Shown: in pieces, positions 8,584 to 18,616 of the stretch
Position numbering within the stretch: the first letter of the stretch is position 1
Layout: each line of letters begins with the position of its first letter
NCBI GenBank assembly: GCA_029262995.1
Contig: JAJCYH010000029.1
Span: forward strand, 1 to 64,000
Origin: Saprospiraceae bacterium
Lineage (GTDB): Bacteria; Bacteroidota; Bacteroidia; Chitinophagales; Saprospiraceae
Direction of reading: 5' to 3'
DNA: 64,000 bases
Translations under genes and position numbers: made by a program
The notes under the pieces: generated by a model
The model's input: only the letters and a program-made list of their open reading frames with translations
Databases searched by the model: none
What the model was told of the DNA's origin: nothing

Positions 8584-9070
8584 AATAGGCTTACACAAAA
8601 AGTGTAAACATGGACAAAAAATTAAATCGATTTCAGGATTAAAAAGAGGTGAAATAATCCAAAAACCGAATAAATATTTTTCAGAAGCTGAAAAACATTT
8701 TATCATTCAAGAATTATTATCAACCGGATGTACCAAAGCTCAAATTTGGGAAAAACATACTGGTCAGTTAGAAGAACACGGACAACTTTTACGTTGGCTG
8801 CGGCAATTAGGATATGATTCTTCTATTAAAACAAGAAGATCTAATTTTAACACACAAACAAACATCTGTAATGGCATCAAAAAAAGAAACTAAAACATTT
8901 TCGATAACTAACGAGATTGATGATTTTGAAATGCTTCAATTGAAAAAATTTTAGCCGAACTCAAACAAAAATTAAAAGATGCCGATATAAAAGCTATTGC
9001 TTACGCCACAATGGTTGATATAGCAGAAAAGGAGTTTAATGTTCAGATTATAAAAAAAACAGGCAGATAA
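8570..9070 (+). pseudogene. IS3-type OrfA-like transposase remnant, frameshifted
   Basis: FSEAEKHFIIQELLSTGCTKAQIWEKHTGQLEEHGQLLRWLRQLGY, then in two further frames MASKKETKTFSITNEIDDFEMLQLKK / ILAELKQKLKDADIKAIAYATMVDIAEKEFNVQIIKKTGR. Confidence 0.55.
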
Positions 9071-9171
9071 ATAAATTAAAGACTAACTCATAGAAACTTA
9101 ATGTTTTCCATTAGATAAATCTTTAATATGAGAGCATTATAGAATTGTATGTTAATAATTGAAATTAAACA

Positions 9172-9200
9172 AAAAAAAAGCTGTCCTATACAGACAGCCT
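9172..9200 (-). terminator. Rho-independent terminator for the 9231-13697 minus-strand unit
   Basis: Minus: GGCTGTCTG TATAG GACAGC followed by T-run. Confidence 0.8.
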
Positions 9201-9230
9201 TTCAAATTGTATTTTTATAAAACAATAATA

Positions 9231-10904
9231 CTACTCAACCAAAAGCTTCTTAGTCGTTACGCCTTCTTCAAATCTAATTTGTATATTATACAAACCACCT
9301 TGTAATTCAGAACGGTTAATTTCTAAGTAATTACTGTTTACGTTTGTGTGCCTTTTCATAAGTTGTCCAGACATGTTAAATATCAAAACCTCCTTTATCA
9401 GCATGTTACCCGTTTCAATCAAAGAGTATGTACTCATTGGGTTCGGACTTAGTTTAACAAAAGAATTATCAAGTATTTCTTCTGTTGATGAAGTAAAGTT
9501 AGCCGCACATGGTAAATCAAGCGCTACACAAGCTCTAGGCAGAACATAAGACATTATTTCATTTATGTTGGCTCTAGCTTTTTCAGCAGACATGTTCTCA
9601 TTTAATCGCAGGCCTTGATCATGAAATGTTCCCCCCGATGGGTGAGGCAATTGATTCCAAGGAACGCCTGCAGGAGAAATCGCATTTGGATCCCACCAAT
9701 CAACAACAACGCCTTCAGGTATTCCCATTGAATTTACAGGTCTTACAAAAGGAAATGTTCCTTCATAGTAAGCATGTCCTGCAACTCCTGAACTCGCCAT
9801 TGCCGTAGCTGTAACAACATCATCAAAGTTGGCCTCTTTCCAAATCTGATTTGTGCCATTAGCTTCTTGAGCAGCTCCTACAAGAGAAGCTCCTTGAACC
9901 TGAACAATTGGATCTCCCGTTGTAGGAACAATCAATACTGCATCACCATAAGGTGCAAAAATATCAAACGGAGATTGAATAGAAATAATTGGTGTTGTAA
10001 CTCCATTCATCCATGAAATATCACCCAGTGCTCCTCCTATATTTATGCTTAGCGCAAAATCATTAGCGAAACCAGGTGAATTAGGGTAATTGGTCGTGTC
10101 ACCAGGCGGCAAACCAAATCCTTGAGAAGATCCATCAGGTGGTGTTACAGTTAACACTTCACCATTGACATCTCCATGAAAGGCTTGAATCACCATTGGT
10201 GTTTCCGGAATACTATCATTATTTAAATCCAGTAAAAATTTACCTGCTGGATTTGTCGTAAGGATGATTTGATTGTATTCTACTAAAGCTGTTAGTGCTA
10301 AAGATAAATAACCTCCCGTTCCAACGCCAAAAACTGTAATTTTGCTTTCATCAATACCAAAATCGTTAGCTCCTTCTACATCTGCTCGGAAGTATCTGAT
10401 CGCACTTCTTCCATCTTGTATTCCTCGGTAAGCTGCTTGTATTAAACCAAGAGCTCTTTCTGGCTGAAGACTAGCCAATGGATTCCAGCCAGTTCTGTAA
10501 TCAACAGACGCAGCAACATAGCCCCTTCTGGCAAACAAGTTGCAAATCTCTACTACTGAAGAGTCCCGTTTGGTTCCGCTGATTTGTCCGTTAAGCATAT
10601 TTGGTAAAAAGTTTCCTGTATGAAAAACCAAAACCAGTGGTCTTGATGTTTCTGTGTCACCCGCTGGTTCATAAACGTCCATAGTAAGAGGAATAGGCAC
10701 AGCTTCTCCTACTAAAGGTAATTGTAATACTGTTGCGTTGACAGCATAGACAACATCAGCAGTAACTTCTACATCAGCAAATACCTCATCTAGGTATCTG
10801 TCCTGAGCAGTAAGTCCAATGGCGACAAAAAATAAGATTAATAGTGTAAGATTCTTTTTCATATTATTTTTATTTATTAGCGAATAGGTTTCTAATATTG
10901 ACAA
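9231..10904 (-). CDS. Secreted alpha/beta-hydrolase (carboxylesterase-like) fold protein with T9SS type A sorting domain; nucleophile motif altered
   Basis: PLVLVFHTGNFLP, GRSAIRYFR, ITVFGVGTGGYLSLAL; C-terminal KLSPNPMSTYSLIE...GGLYNIQIRFEEGVTTKKLLVE. Likely start MKKNLTLLILFF near 10860. Confidence 0.75.
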   Translation of the reverse strand: MSILETYSLINKNNMKKNLTLLILFFVAIGLTAQDRYLDEVFADVEVTADVVYAVNATVLQLPLVGEAVPIPLTMDVYEPAGDTETSRPLVLVFHTGNFLPNMLNGQISGTKRDSSVVEICNLFARRGYVAASVDYRTGWNPLASLQPERALGLIQAAYRGIQDGRSAIRYFRADVEGANDFGIDESKITVFGVGTGGYLSLALTALVEYNQIILTTNPAGKFLLDLNNDSIPETPMVIQAFHGDVNGEVLTVTPPDGSSQGFGLPPGDTTNYPNSPGFANDFALSINIGGALGDISWMNGVTTPIISIQSPFDIFAPYGDAVLIVPTTGDPIVQVQGASLVGAAQEANGTNQIWKEANFDDVVTATAMASSGVAGHAYYEGTFPFVRPVNSMGIPEGVVVDWWDPNAISPAGVPWNQLPHPSGGTFHDQGLRLNENMSAEKARANINEIMSYVLPRACVALDLPCAANFTSSTEEILDNSFVKLSPNPMSTYSLIETGNMLIKEVLIFNMSGQLMKRHTNVNSNYLEINRSELQGGLYNIQIRFEEGVTTKKLLVE

Positions 10905-13697
10905 TTATATTCCATAAGTAAATGCTATATAAGCTAATCTCCCAATTCTCGGACCTCCATAAGTCTGAAAATTTCGATTATCGAGAAGGTTTGATGCCCC
11001 AATTTTTAAGCTAGATTTAATTTTTGTAAATCCAAAACTGACTTGAGCATCCAGCATATCATAAGTTGGAATAAATCCAGTAAACTGTGGAGAACCTTCA
11101 AATAAAAATCCTTCCACCCACTTATAATTTATATTAAAAGAAAAATTCTTTACGCCTGCTATGGTTAAGTTTCTACCTGAAAAGCCAAGATTAAACTTGT
11201 GTTCAGGAGTATTAAAAGCAGGAATAATAGGATCGTCTTCTACCGTCTTTACCAATTTGTTCCAGGAATAGTTCCCAATTAGTGCAAAATTTTTATCCAC
11301 AAAATAATTTAGTCCTATACTTGCCCCTTGGGTAATTACTCTATTGCTTGAATTGGCTGCATATCTAAATATTTCGAGCTTACTGATAATTCCATTTGAA
11401 GGGTCCAACTCCACATCAGCACCGATATTAAAGCCAAGAAAATTATCATACCAGCTTCTGTAGTAACCTGCGTCAACAAATACTTTTTGAAATACCGTTG
11501 ACCTAAATCCAAGTTCCAAGGTTTTAACTTCTTCTGGCTTCACCGGATCAATATCAAAAAATTGAAGAACATTTGGCCCTGGTCTATCAAAATATTCAAA
11601 CAAAGATTCAATTGTAGCCAATCCTTCGGCTCCGTTCAAATTTCCGGCAAGGGTTGCCCTTCCAACGTCAAGGAATAAATATTGATCTGACAAAGTGGGA
11701 TTCCTAATTGCTGAAGAAAAAGAAGCTCGGAAGAAGTTGTTTTGCGAAGGAGTCCAAACAATTGAACCTGCTGGTGAAAATAACCAATCGTAATTTTGAT
11801 TCTTATCCAATCTACCTGCAATTTGTACTTTAAGTCTGTTATCATTTGTTACAGCCTTTTGTGTACCCACATAAAATCCATACTCATGATTTCTTATTGA
11901 GACATCTCCTGTATCTGAAAATACAGTACCTCTTGATGATGGTGTATAGAGTCTGTAATTAGATCCAACAGTTATATAATCTACCCAAGTAGGTGTAAAT
12001 TTATATTCACCATGGGTATGATAAAGAGCAGAATTGTCGTAAAATTTAGTACCGCCTTCACTTCTTAGTGAACTTGTAATTCGAGTGAACTCTTGATCGA
12101 ACCTTTCTGTTCCTGGCTCATAAAAAGCCATAGCATTAGAAGCACCTTGTATTGTTGTGTTGGCAAAACCTTCCGCCTCTGTATGCCATTCAGTCAGAAG
12201 ACCCTTATTATCTATCAACCACTGTTTGGCTGCATTAATATCAAAGCTACTTACTACCATTCCGTTAACAATATCAATCATTAACTTAGGGAAATCACTT
12301 TCAGTGATTCTTGGCTTTATCGTATTTAACCAATAATCTGTATAATCCACGGACCATTCTCTATTACTCTTAGCAGATTGTTGCAATTCAAGAGCCGTAA
12401 AATAGGGATCATAAGAATCTCCTGCTCCCGTTCTGGTTGTATACGCTCTCAAGAAAAATTTGTTTTTCTTTTTATACTCCAATCTGCTTTGGAAAAAAGT
12501 AATCCCTTTAAGGCTAAACCTGTTGTCTCCCTGATACACAGTAGTACCTGAACCATAACTATTGGCAAAGACTATTTCGGGAGATAATTCCTTTTTAGAT
12601 GGCTTTGTTTTTAAATGAAAAGTTGCATTTGCTTTATAGTTTCTTGTATTGTAATCAACAAGATCTTCTTCTTTGTAACCAGTCCTATAAAATACACCTT
12701 GCAGTGATTGTGATATTGGAAAAGTAGAAAAGTCATTGCCCCTTTGGTATTCATCTCCGTAAATATTAACAGCATCATATCTTCCTGGATTATCTGCAGG
12801 AACCTGAGACCCGTCTATTGGGTCATAATTATCTGCCACCCAATCATTTGCGCGTAATGCTTCAAAATTTAATTTATAGGCGAAGAGATCATTGTCATCT
12901 TTATTTTTAAAAACCTGTGCATATCGAACAGCTGCATTCATTAAGTTCCGCTCTCCAAGTTTGACCATTGCTGATAAACCATCGTAAAAAAATGGATCTT
13001 TAGTTTCCATACTGATCACTCCATTAAAGGCATTTGGACCATAAAATGCAGAACTAGCACCGACAATGATTTCAACTTTGTTTACATCCAATTCTGAAGA
13101 ACCAAGAAAGTTTCCTAAAGAAAAATTTAATCCTGGTGCCTGATTATCTATTCCATCAATAATTTGCAGTGACCTCACTGGACTAGTACTGTTAAATCCT
13201 CTAGTATTTATCACCTTAAATCCAAGGCTAGCTGCAGTAAGATCCACCCCTTTTAAAGCACCCAATCCATCATAAAAATTGGCTGCCGGTGTTTCTTTAA
13301 TTGCAATTATATCCAAAGCTTCAATTGTAAGTGGCGATTCTTTTTGCTTGTCTGAAATCCGACTTCCTTTCACCACTACCTCTTCCAATATCTTGGAATC
13401 TTCACTTAAGACAACTTCGACTCTAGTGTTTTCAGTTAATTCAATAGTCTTATCAGAATATCCTATATAACTTACCCTTATAATAAATGGAAACGATTGA
13501 TCTGTGATGAGTTCAAAACTTCCATCCCAGTCAGTAGTTGTACCTTCTGTCGTGCCTTCGATAATAATATTGGCCCCAATTACAGCATCATTAAATGCCG
13601 CATCCCTCACCATTCCTCTAATCACTTCTTGACAATCCACTGTAAATGTGCAACATATACATAAACAAATGGATAAATATATACTATCAAATTTCAT
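10905..13697 (-). CDS. TonB-dependent receptor with carboxypeptidase-regulatory-like N-terminal domain
   Basis: GANIIIEGTTEGTTTDWDGSFEL, IDGIDNQAPG plug, VEIIVGASSAFYGPNAFNGVISM, C-terminal aromatic barrel strand. Confidence 0.92.
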   Translation of the reverse strand: MKFDSIYLSICLCICCTFTVDCQEVIRGMVRDAAFNDAVIGANIIIEGTTEGTTTDWDGSFELITDQSFPFIIRVSYIGYSDKTIELTENTRVEVVLSEDSKILEEVVVKGSRISDKQKESPLTIEALDIIAIKETPAANFYDGLGALKGVDLTAASLGFKVINTRGFNSTSPVRSLQIIDGIDNQAPGLNFSLGNFLGSSELDVNKVEIIVGASSAFYGPNAFNGVISMETKDPFFYDGLSAMVKLGERNLMNAAVRYAQVFKNKDDNDLFAYKLNFEALRANDWVADNYDPIDGSQVPADNPGRYDAVNIYGDEYQRGNDFSTFPISQSLQGVFYRTGYKEEDLVDYNTRNYKANATFHLKTKPSKKELSPEIVFANSYGSGTTVYQGDNRFSLKGITFFQSRLEYKKKNKFFLRAYTTRTGAGDSYDPYFTALELQQSAKSNREWSVDYTDYWLNTIKPRITESDFPKLMIDIVNGMVVSSFDINAAKQWLIDNKGLLTEWHTEAEGFANTTIQGASNAMAFYEPGTERFDQEFTRITSSLRSEGGTKFYDNSALYHTHGEYKFTPTWVDYITVGSNYRLYTPSSRGTVFSDTGDVSIRNHEYGFYVGTQKAVTNDNRLKVQIAGRLDKNQNYDWLFSPAGSIVWTPSQNNFFRASFSSAIRNPTLSDQYLFLDVGRATLAGNLNGAEGLATIESLFEYFDRPGPNVLQFFDIDPVKPEEVKTLELGFRSTVFQKVFVDAGYYRSWYDNFLGFNIGADVELDPSNGIISKLEIFRYAANSSNRVITQGASIGLNYFVDKNFALIGNYSWNKLVKTVEDDPIIPAFNTPEHKFNLGFSGRNLTIAGVKNFSFNINYKWVEGFLFEGSPQFTGFIPTYDMLDAQVSFGFTKIKSSLKIGASNLLDNRNFQTYGGPRIGRLAYIAFTYGI

Positions 13698-13835
13698 TTA
13701 GACTTTTTCCTTGAATAATTGAATATAACTAAAATTCTATAGTTGAAACGAATGCAATAAATTTAACAAACTATTCACAGTTTTTTAGAATAATAACTAT
13801 GATAATAGCACTCTTGTCAGAATATAATTGAATCG

Positions 13836-14747
13836 TCAATGCAGATTGACTTGTTCATTTTGCAGTTGGTCAAGGCTGCTAAAATAATAATAGAGTTTAT
13901 AAACCATCAAACTCCAGAGTCCTAGCCTATTGGCAATTAAATCAATTTCAATATCTACAATTCTTGACTTAAAGTAACTCATAAAATACTTTTTCACTCC
14001 CCAATTTTCCATCATTCTAGCTATCCTAGTCAGTTTGGTTTGAATGGGCATTTTTGATTTATTAATCAATATCAAATTATCTATACTCTTCCTAGTCTTT
14101 TGAATAAAGACAGAAGCCGTTTCCAATCCCAAATGCTCAACCGGATTATCTATATTTAAAATATTAATTCCACTGTTATTCAATTTTGTTGCCCACTCCA
14201 AATCCTCATATCCATATCCTTGTATTTTTTCATCAAAAGGAAAGTCAAGCATGATTTCTCTTCTAACTAAAAAGTTATTGGAATGAAAATACATTGTCAC
14301 TTCTTTATTCCTTTTTCTGGCAGAAACGCTCTCTCTTTTCCTTCCATATTTCCAATGTAGATATTTGGATTTTGCCCTAGGTTGTTTTTTAGAATATATC
14401 CTTCCTCCATTTATGACATCATAGTTATTAATATGACTGATATAGTTGGCAATATATTTGGAAGAAACGATCTTAGAGTCACAGTCCAAGAATATTAAAT
14501 TCTCATAGGAAGCAGATTTTGCCATCCAGTTTCTAATTTTTGCTCGACCAAGATTTTCGGATAATTCAGTATAATTGACTCCAAAGTAATCAGACAATAT
14601 CGAATTTTCATATTTGATCTTCTTCCTAGAGCCATCATCAAAACAAAGGATTTCGTAATTAATCTTTAAAGCATTACACTGCTTCATCAAACTTTTTACA
14701 AGCTTTTCAACCTTAAAGTTATATATGGGAACTAGAATGGAAAGCAT
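13836..14747 (-). CDS. Family 2 glycosyltransferase
   Basis: MLSILVPIYNFKVEKLVKSL, LCFDDGSRKK, NLIFLDCDSKIVS, GYGYEDLEWATKL. Confidence 0.85.
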   Translation of the reverse strand: MLSILVPIYNFKVEKLVKSLMKQCNALKINYEILCFDDGSRKKIKYENSILSDYFGVNYTELSENLGRAKIRNWMAKSASYENLIFLDCDSKIVSSKYIANYISHINNYDVINGGRIYSKKQPRAKSKYLHWKYGRKRESVSARKRNKEVTMYFHSNNFLVRREIMLDFPFDEKIQGYGYEDLEWATKLNNSGINILNIDNPVEHLGLETASVFIQKTRKSIDNLILINKSKMPIQTKLTRIARMMENWGVKKYFMSYFKSRIVDIEIDLIANRLGLWSLMVYKLYYYFSSLDQLQNEQVNLH

Positions 14748-14802
14748 ACTTTAAAGTAAGGAAAAATTGTTCCAATTTTCAAAACACGATTAATAAAAGA
14801 AT

Positions 14803-17800
14803 TTAATGTAATAAACTTAAGCTTCCTATCAATAAGACTTCAGCTCCTTCCTTGTTTAGATATATAATTTTGTAAACATAAACACCTTGTTCCGCTTTTT
14901 TACCATTGTAATAACCATCCCAACCTTGAGATTTATCATTTGCAACTACATTGTTATTACTGTAAATTAAATCTCCCCAGCGAGAATAAATCTCAAAATC
15001 AACAATTTGAGTAGTTTCGCTGAAAAAAACATTGAATTTATCATTGTTGTACTGAGATGCTGTTGTAATTACATTAGGGATATAAACTTTGAACTCTTCG
15101 ATAACGGTTATTTGTAATGTATCTCTTACGGAGCAATTATTTTCATTAAATACCTCAAGATATATAACTACGTTTTCATCCACACTAAATTGCAATGACT
15201 CACAAGCCATACATTCTTCAATATAAGCATCCGAACTCCACTCTAGATAGTTATAAGCGAAATCAATAATCGGCACAATTTCAATCAATTCATATTGATT
15301 AACTACTATGTCCTGACCTAAACTAATGCTCAAAGGTTCAAATCTAGGAATTTCAATTTCTTCTTTTAATTCACAACCGTTTATATCTAAAACAATTAAA
15401 GTATTATTTCCTTCATTCAAGACATTCTCAATAGATTGAAAGCCTTGGGAGTCGTAGATCTCAAATGAAGTCGGTTCAACACCACCTGAGGTTTCTAGGG
15501 TAATAACAGCAGAATTAGATTCACAAGCATTTATGATATCAAGGCTGTATAAATATTCCAAAGGCTCAGGTTCATTAATTATAAACTCATATTCCACAGT
15601 GCAGCCTTTGGCGTCCGCTGCTGACACAAAATAATTACCCACATCTATGGAATCTCTATTATCCCCAAGATATCCATCTGACCAGATAAGCTCTGAATAA
15701 GGAGGATTACCACCCGAAACTGTCCCTTCAAACCATGCATTATAAATTGAATTACAGCTAGTCTGGTAACCATTGTAATTAGAAATCACTGCATTTATTT
15801 GCAATAAATCAGGTTCTGAAACAAACACAGTTTCCTCAATTGTTTCACCTAATGCATCTATGAAAACGATATTGTATGTTCCTGAAGCTAATTCTTGGAT
15901 AATAAATTGACTTACGTTTTGCTCCAAAGTAATTTCTCCAATCAAATTTAAAGTAATAGCATCAAACCAAGAGATTGCAACAGGATACACCCCTTCGTTG
16001 ATGTCAATGGTAATTATGCCATCATCTGCAGAATTACACTTTACACTTTCTACAAGAAGCGTATAATCAATACTACAATCTTCAAAGTAAGCCTGTAACA
16101 CTATGGTGCTATCACAACCATTTTCAGCAGTAAGATTATAAATATAAGATCCTGTGGAATTAATGATTTGACCATTAAAATCAATTTGTTCCAACTGACA
16201 AAAGCTATCACTCACTTCGGTTAGAATTTCATCATTAAACCTCAAGTCTAAAACAACAGTACTATCACATCCAGATTTGTTTTCCAATTTGGTCATATAT
16301 ATTCCTTCGGTATTCAGATATGAATCGATAAAGAAAATAGAGTCATTGTTACAGAGTTCGGAAAAAAGCATGGTATCACTTTCAGGAAATACTATAAGTT
16401 GCAATTGCACTATGCTGTCACATCCATTTTGTGAAGTAAATACTTTATCATAATCTCCTTGAATTAAAAATGTTTCCGAATCCCAAATAAAAGCTTCGCC
16501 ATTACATAAAGATTCAATTAAAGTGTCTCTAAATATATCCAAAACTTTCAATTCAATAACAATTGTACTGTCACATCCATAGGCAGAAATATAGTTTTGA
16601 ATATAAATTCCATCCTCAGTATATATAGAATTTCCAAATTCTAAAGTCTCGCCATCACATATTTCTATAGAAAAACGCTCTTCAATAGTATCATAAAATT
16701 CAAGTTCAGCATATATTATCGAATCACATCCGCTGCTAGACAATCCAACAAGCTTATAACTGCCTTCTTCATAAAAGTATTGACCATATATAGAAACAGA
16801 ATCACCTTCACATAGAGAATAAACGGACCTTTCAATTATAGAATCTAAGACCAGTAAATTCAAGGCAATAATACTATCACAACCCAATTGGTTTGATACA
16901 ATAATTTCATAATTGCCTTCATAGCTAAAATCCTCACCGCCCACAGTTAAAATTTCACCTTGACAAATCCATTCATTTAGGAGTGTCTCTGAAGGATAAA
17001 ATAGATTTAATTCTAGTATTTCAATACTGTCACATGACTGGACGGAGACATACTCTTGATGATAGATCCCAGGATCTGAATACAGTGAATCTCCAAATGA
17101 ATATATTTCTCCTTCACAGATATTTTCAAAATAATAAACAAATATTGTATCCGAAATTGTCAAACTTAAAAATATTATAGAATCACATCCATTTTGTGAT
17201 GCTAAAACAAATTCATATTCGCCTGCATCAGATAACATAGTATCTGATATTTCAAATTTCTGATCTGAGCAAATGCTTTCCTGTATATAGGATTCATAGG
17301 ATTCAAGAACCTTAAGATTTAAAGTCGTAATACTGTCACAACCATTTACAGAAAATAGTGTATCGGTATAGACTCCTGAGTTAAATAAACTGTCTTGATT
17401 CCATAAATAAACTTCCCCTTGACATATACTATCAAAGAGTAAGACAAAAATTGTATCCATGATTTGGAGATCAAATTCAATTATAGAATCACATTCATGA
17501 CTGCCTTCAAGCGTCACATAATAGGTGCCTGACTGATTATACTTTTGACCTTCATATTCAAAATCTTGTCCTTCACAAATTTTGAACTCCCCTAAATAAT
17601 ACTCAGAATCATCATTATACCATTCAATTTCCAAATAAATTATACTATCGCATCCATAAACTGTCTCGTATTCAAAGTCACGGTCCCGATCTGTACAATA
17701 CATTTCACCTTGAAAAAATGCACATTCTTCATAACATGCCTGTATTAAATAATATTCTTCATAACTCTCATCAACCTGAACTATTGTACAAACCTGAGGG

Positions 17801-18525
17801 CCTTCTGAACAATAATTAAATGGCGTGGCACAGATTAGATAGGAACCTTCTTCATCATCGCTAAAATCATAACTCAATCCCTCACCCATATCCATTCCAT
17901 TTACTTCCCAATTGAAATTGGCTCCACCTTCTGTTAATTCAGGAATATATTCAAAATCTTCTCCATCACAAAGCACCTCGGGTCCTTCAAGAATCGCAAC
18001 TTCATCTAGGTCGGAAGCTCCGGTTTCTCCTTCAATCACCGATAGTGTAAAATCGCAATTTGCCGGAATATTAGAGGTCATGTCAAATACAAGGAAATAA
18101 TACTGTCCTATCTCTAATGATTGATTTGCAGATACGACACCAGATTCGTTTTGTCCAATTGGATTTCCATTAGCTCCACCAAAACAGTTACTTATTAAAT
18201 TAAAATTACTACAATCTGTAGCTTCGAATAATCCTACTTCCAACTCACCGCCACTGCAAAGCTCAACTTCTACTTCAACAGACAAATCTTCGCTAGCAGC
18301 CACAAACCCAAGCCACAACATTTGATGTTGGATGATCGTACAAAAAGTTCCTGGACCTACTCCAGCAGAATTGGAGCCATTATTTCCAGAAAATCCGTCA
18401 ATATCCTCACATAGGATACAATTAATATCACATTCTGGACATAACTGCGCATTTGCGTAAAGCGATAGAAAACAAAAGGCAATTAATAGATATCGTCTAA
18501 GTAAGTTCAATTTAGGTGTTAACAC
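14803..18525 (-). CDS. Large secreted repeat protein with T9SS type B (gliding-motility-type) sorting domain
   Basis: About 11 x ~51-aa GCDS-containing repeats; C-terminal YIPNVITTASQYNNDKFNVF...FEIYSRWGDLIYSNNN...GWDGYYNGKKAEQGVYVYKI. Confidence 0.85.
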   Translation of the reverse strand: MLTPKLNLLRRYLLIAFCFLSLYANAQLCPECDINCILCEDIDGFSGNNGSNSAGVGPGTFCTIIQHQMLWLGFVAASEDLSVEVEVELCSGGELEVGLFEATDCSNFNLISNCFGGANGNPIGQNESGVVSANQSLEIGQYYFLVFDMTSNIPANCDFTLSVIEGETGASDLDEVAILEGPEVLCDGEDFEYIPELTEGGANFNWEVNGMDMGEGLSYDFSDDEEGSYLICATPFNYCSEGPQVCTIVQVDESYEEYYLIQACYEECAFFQGEMYCTDRDRDFEYETVYGCDSIIYLEIEWYNDDSEYYLGEFKICEGQDFEYEGQKYNQSGTYYVTLEGSHECDSIIEFDLQIMDTIFVLLFDSICQGEVYLWNQDSLFNSGVYTDTLFSVNGCDSITTLNLKVLESYESYIQESICSDQKFEISDTMLSDAGEYEFVLASQNGCDSIIFLSLTISDTIFVYYFENICEGEIYSFGDSLYSDPGIYHQEYVSVQSCDSIEILELNLFYPSETLLNEWICQGEILTVGGEDFSYEGNYEIIVSNQLGCDSIIALNLLVLDSIIERSVYSLCEGDSVSIYGQYFYEEGSYKLVGLSSSGCDSIIYAELEFYDTIEERFSIEICDGETLEFGNSIYTEDGIYIQNYISAYGCDSTIVIELKVLDIFRDTLIESLCNGEAFIWDSETFLIQGDYDKVFTSQNGCDSIVQLQLIVFPESDTMLFSELCNNDSIFFIDSYLNTEGIYMTKLENKSGCDSTVVLDLRFNDEILTEVSDSFCQLEQIDFNGQIINSTGSYIYNLTAENGCDSTIVLQAYFEDCSIDYTLLVESVKCNSADDGIITIDINEGVYPVAISWFDAITLNLIGEITLEQNVSQFIIQELASGTYNIVFIDALGETIEETVFVSEPDLLQINAVISNYNGYQTSCNSIYNAWFEGTVSGGNPPYSELIWSDGYLGDNRDSIDVGNYFVSAADAKGCTVEYEFIINEPEPLEYLYSLDIINACESNSAVITLETSGGVEPTSFEIYDSQGFQSIENVLNEGNNTLIVLDINGCELKEEIEIPRFEPLSISLGQDIVVNQYELIEIVPIIDFAYNYLEWSSDAYIEECMACESLQFSVDENVVIYLEVFNENNCSVRDTLQITVIEEFKVYIPNVITTASQYNNDKFNVFFSETTQIVDFEIYSRWGDLIYSNNNVVANDKSQGWDGYYNGKKAEQGVYVYKIIYLNKEGAEVLLIGSLSLLH

Positions 18526-18616
18526 ATTGGTGCTGAGGTAAATTACTAATATATATTATGAACTCATGAGTTTGATTCTATAAATTTACGATTACAGAAC
18601 CCAAATCACATAAATA

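Noticed and set aside
8935-8960. Programmed -1 frameshift in the IS3 OrfA-like region (AAAAAATTTT)
   Set aside because: The slip would join two parts of OrfA itself, the heptamer does not fit X XXY YYZ in the right frame, and OrfB is missing; decay is simpler.
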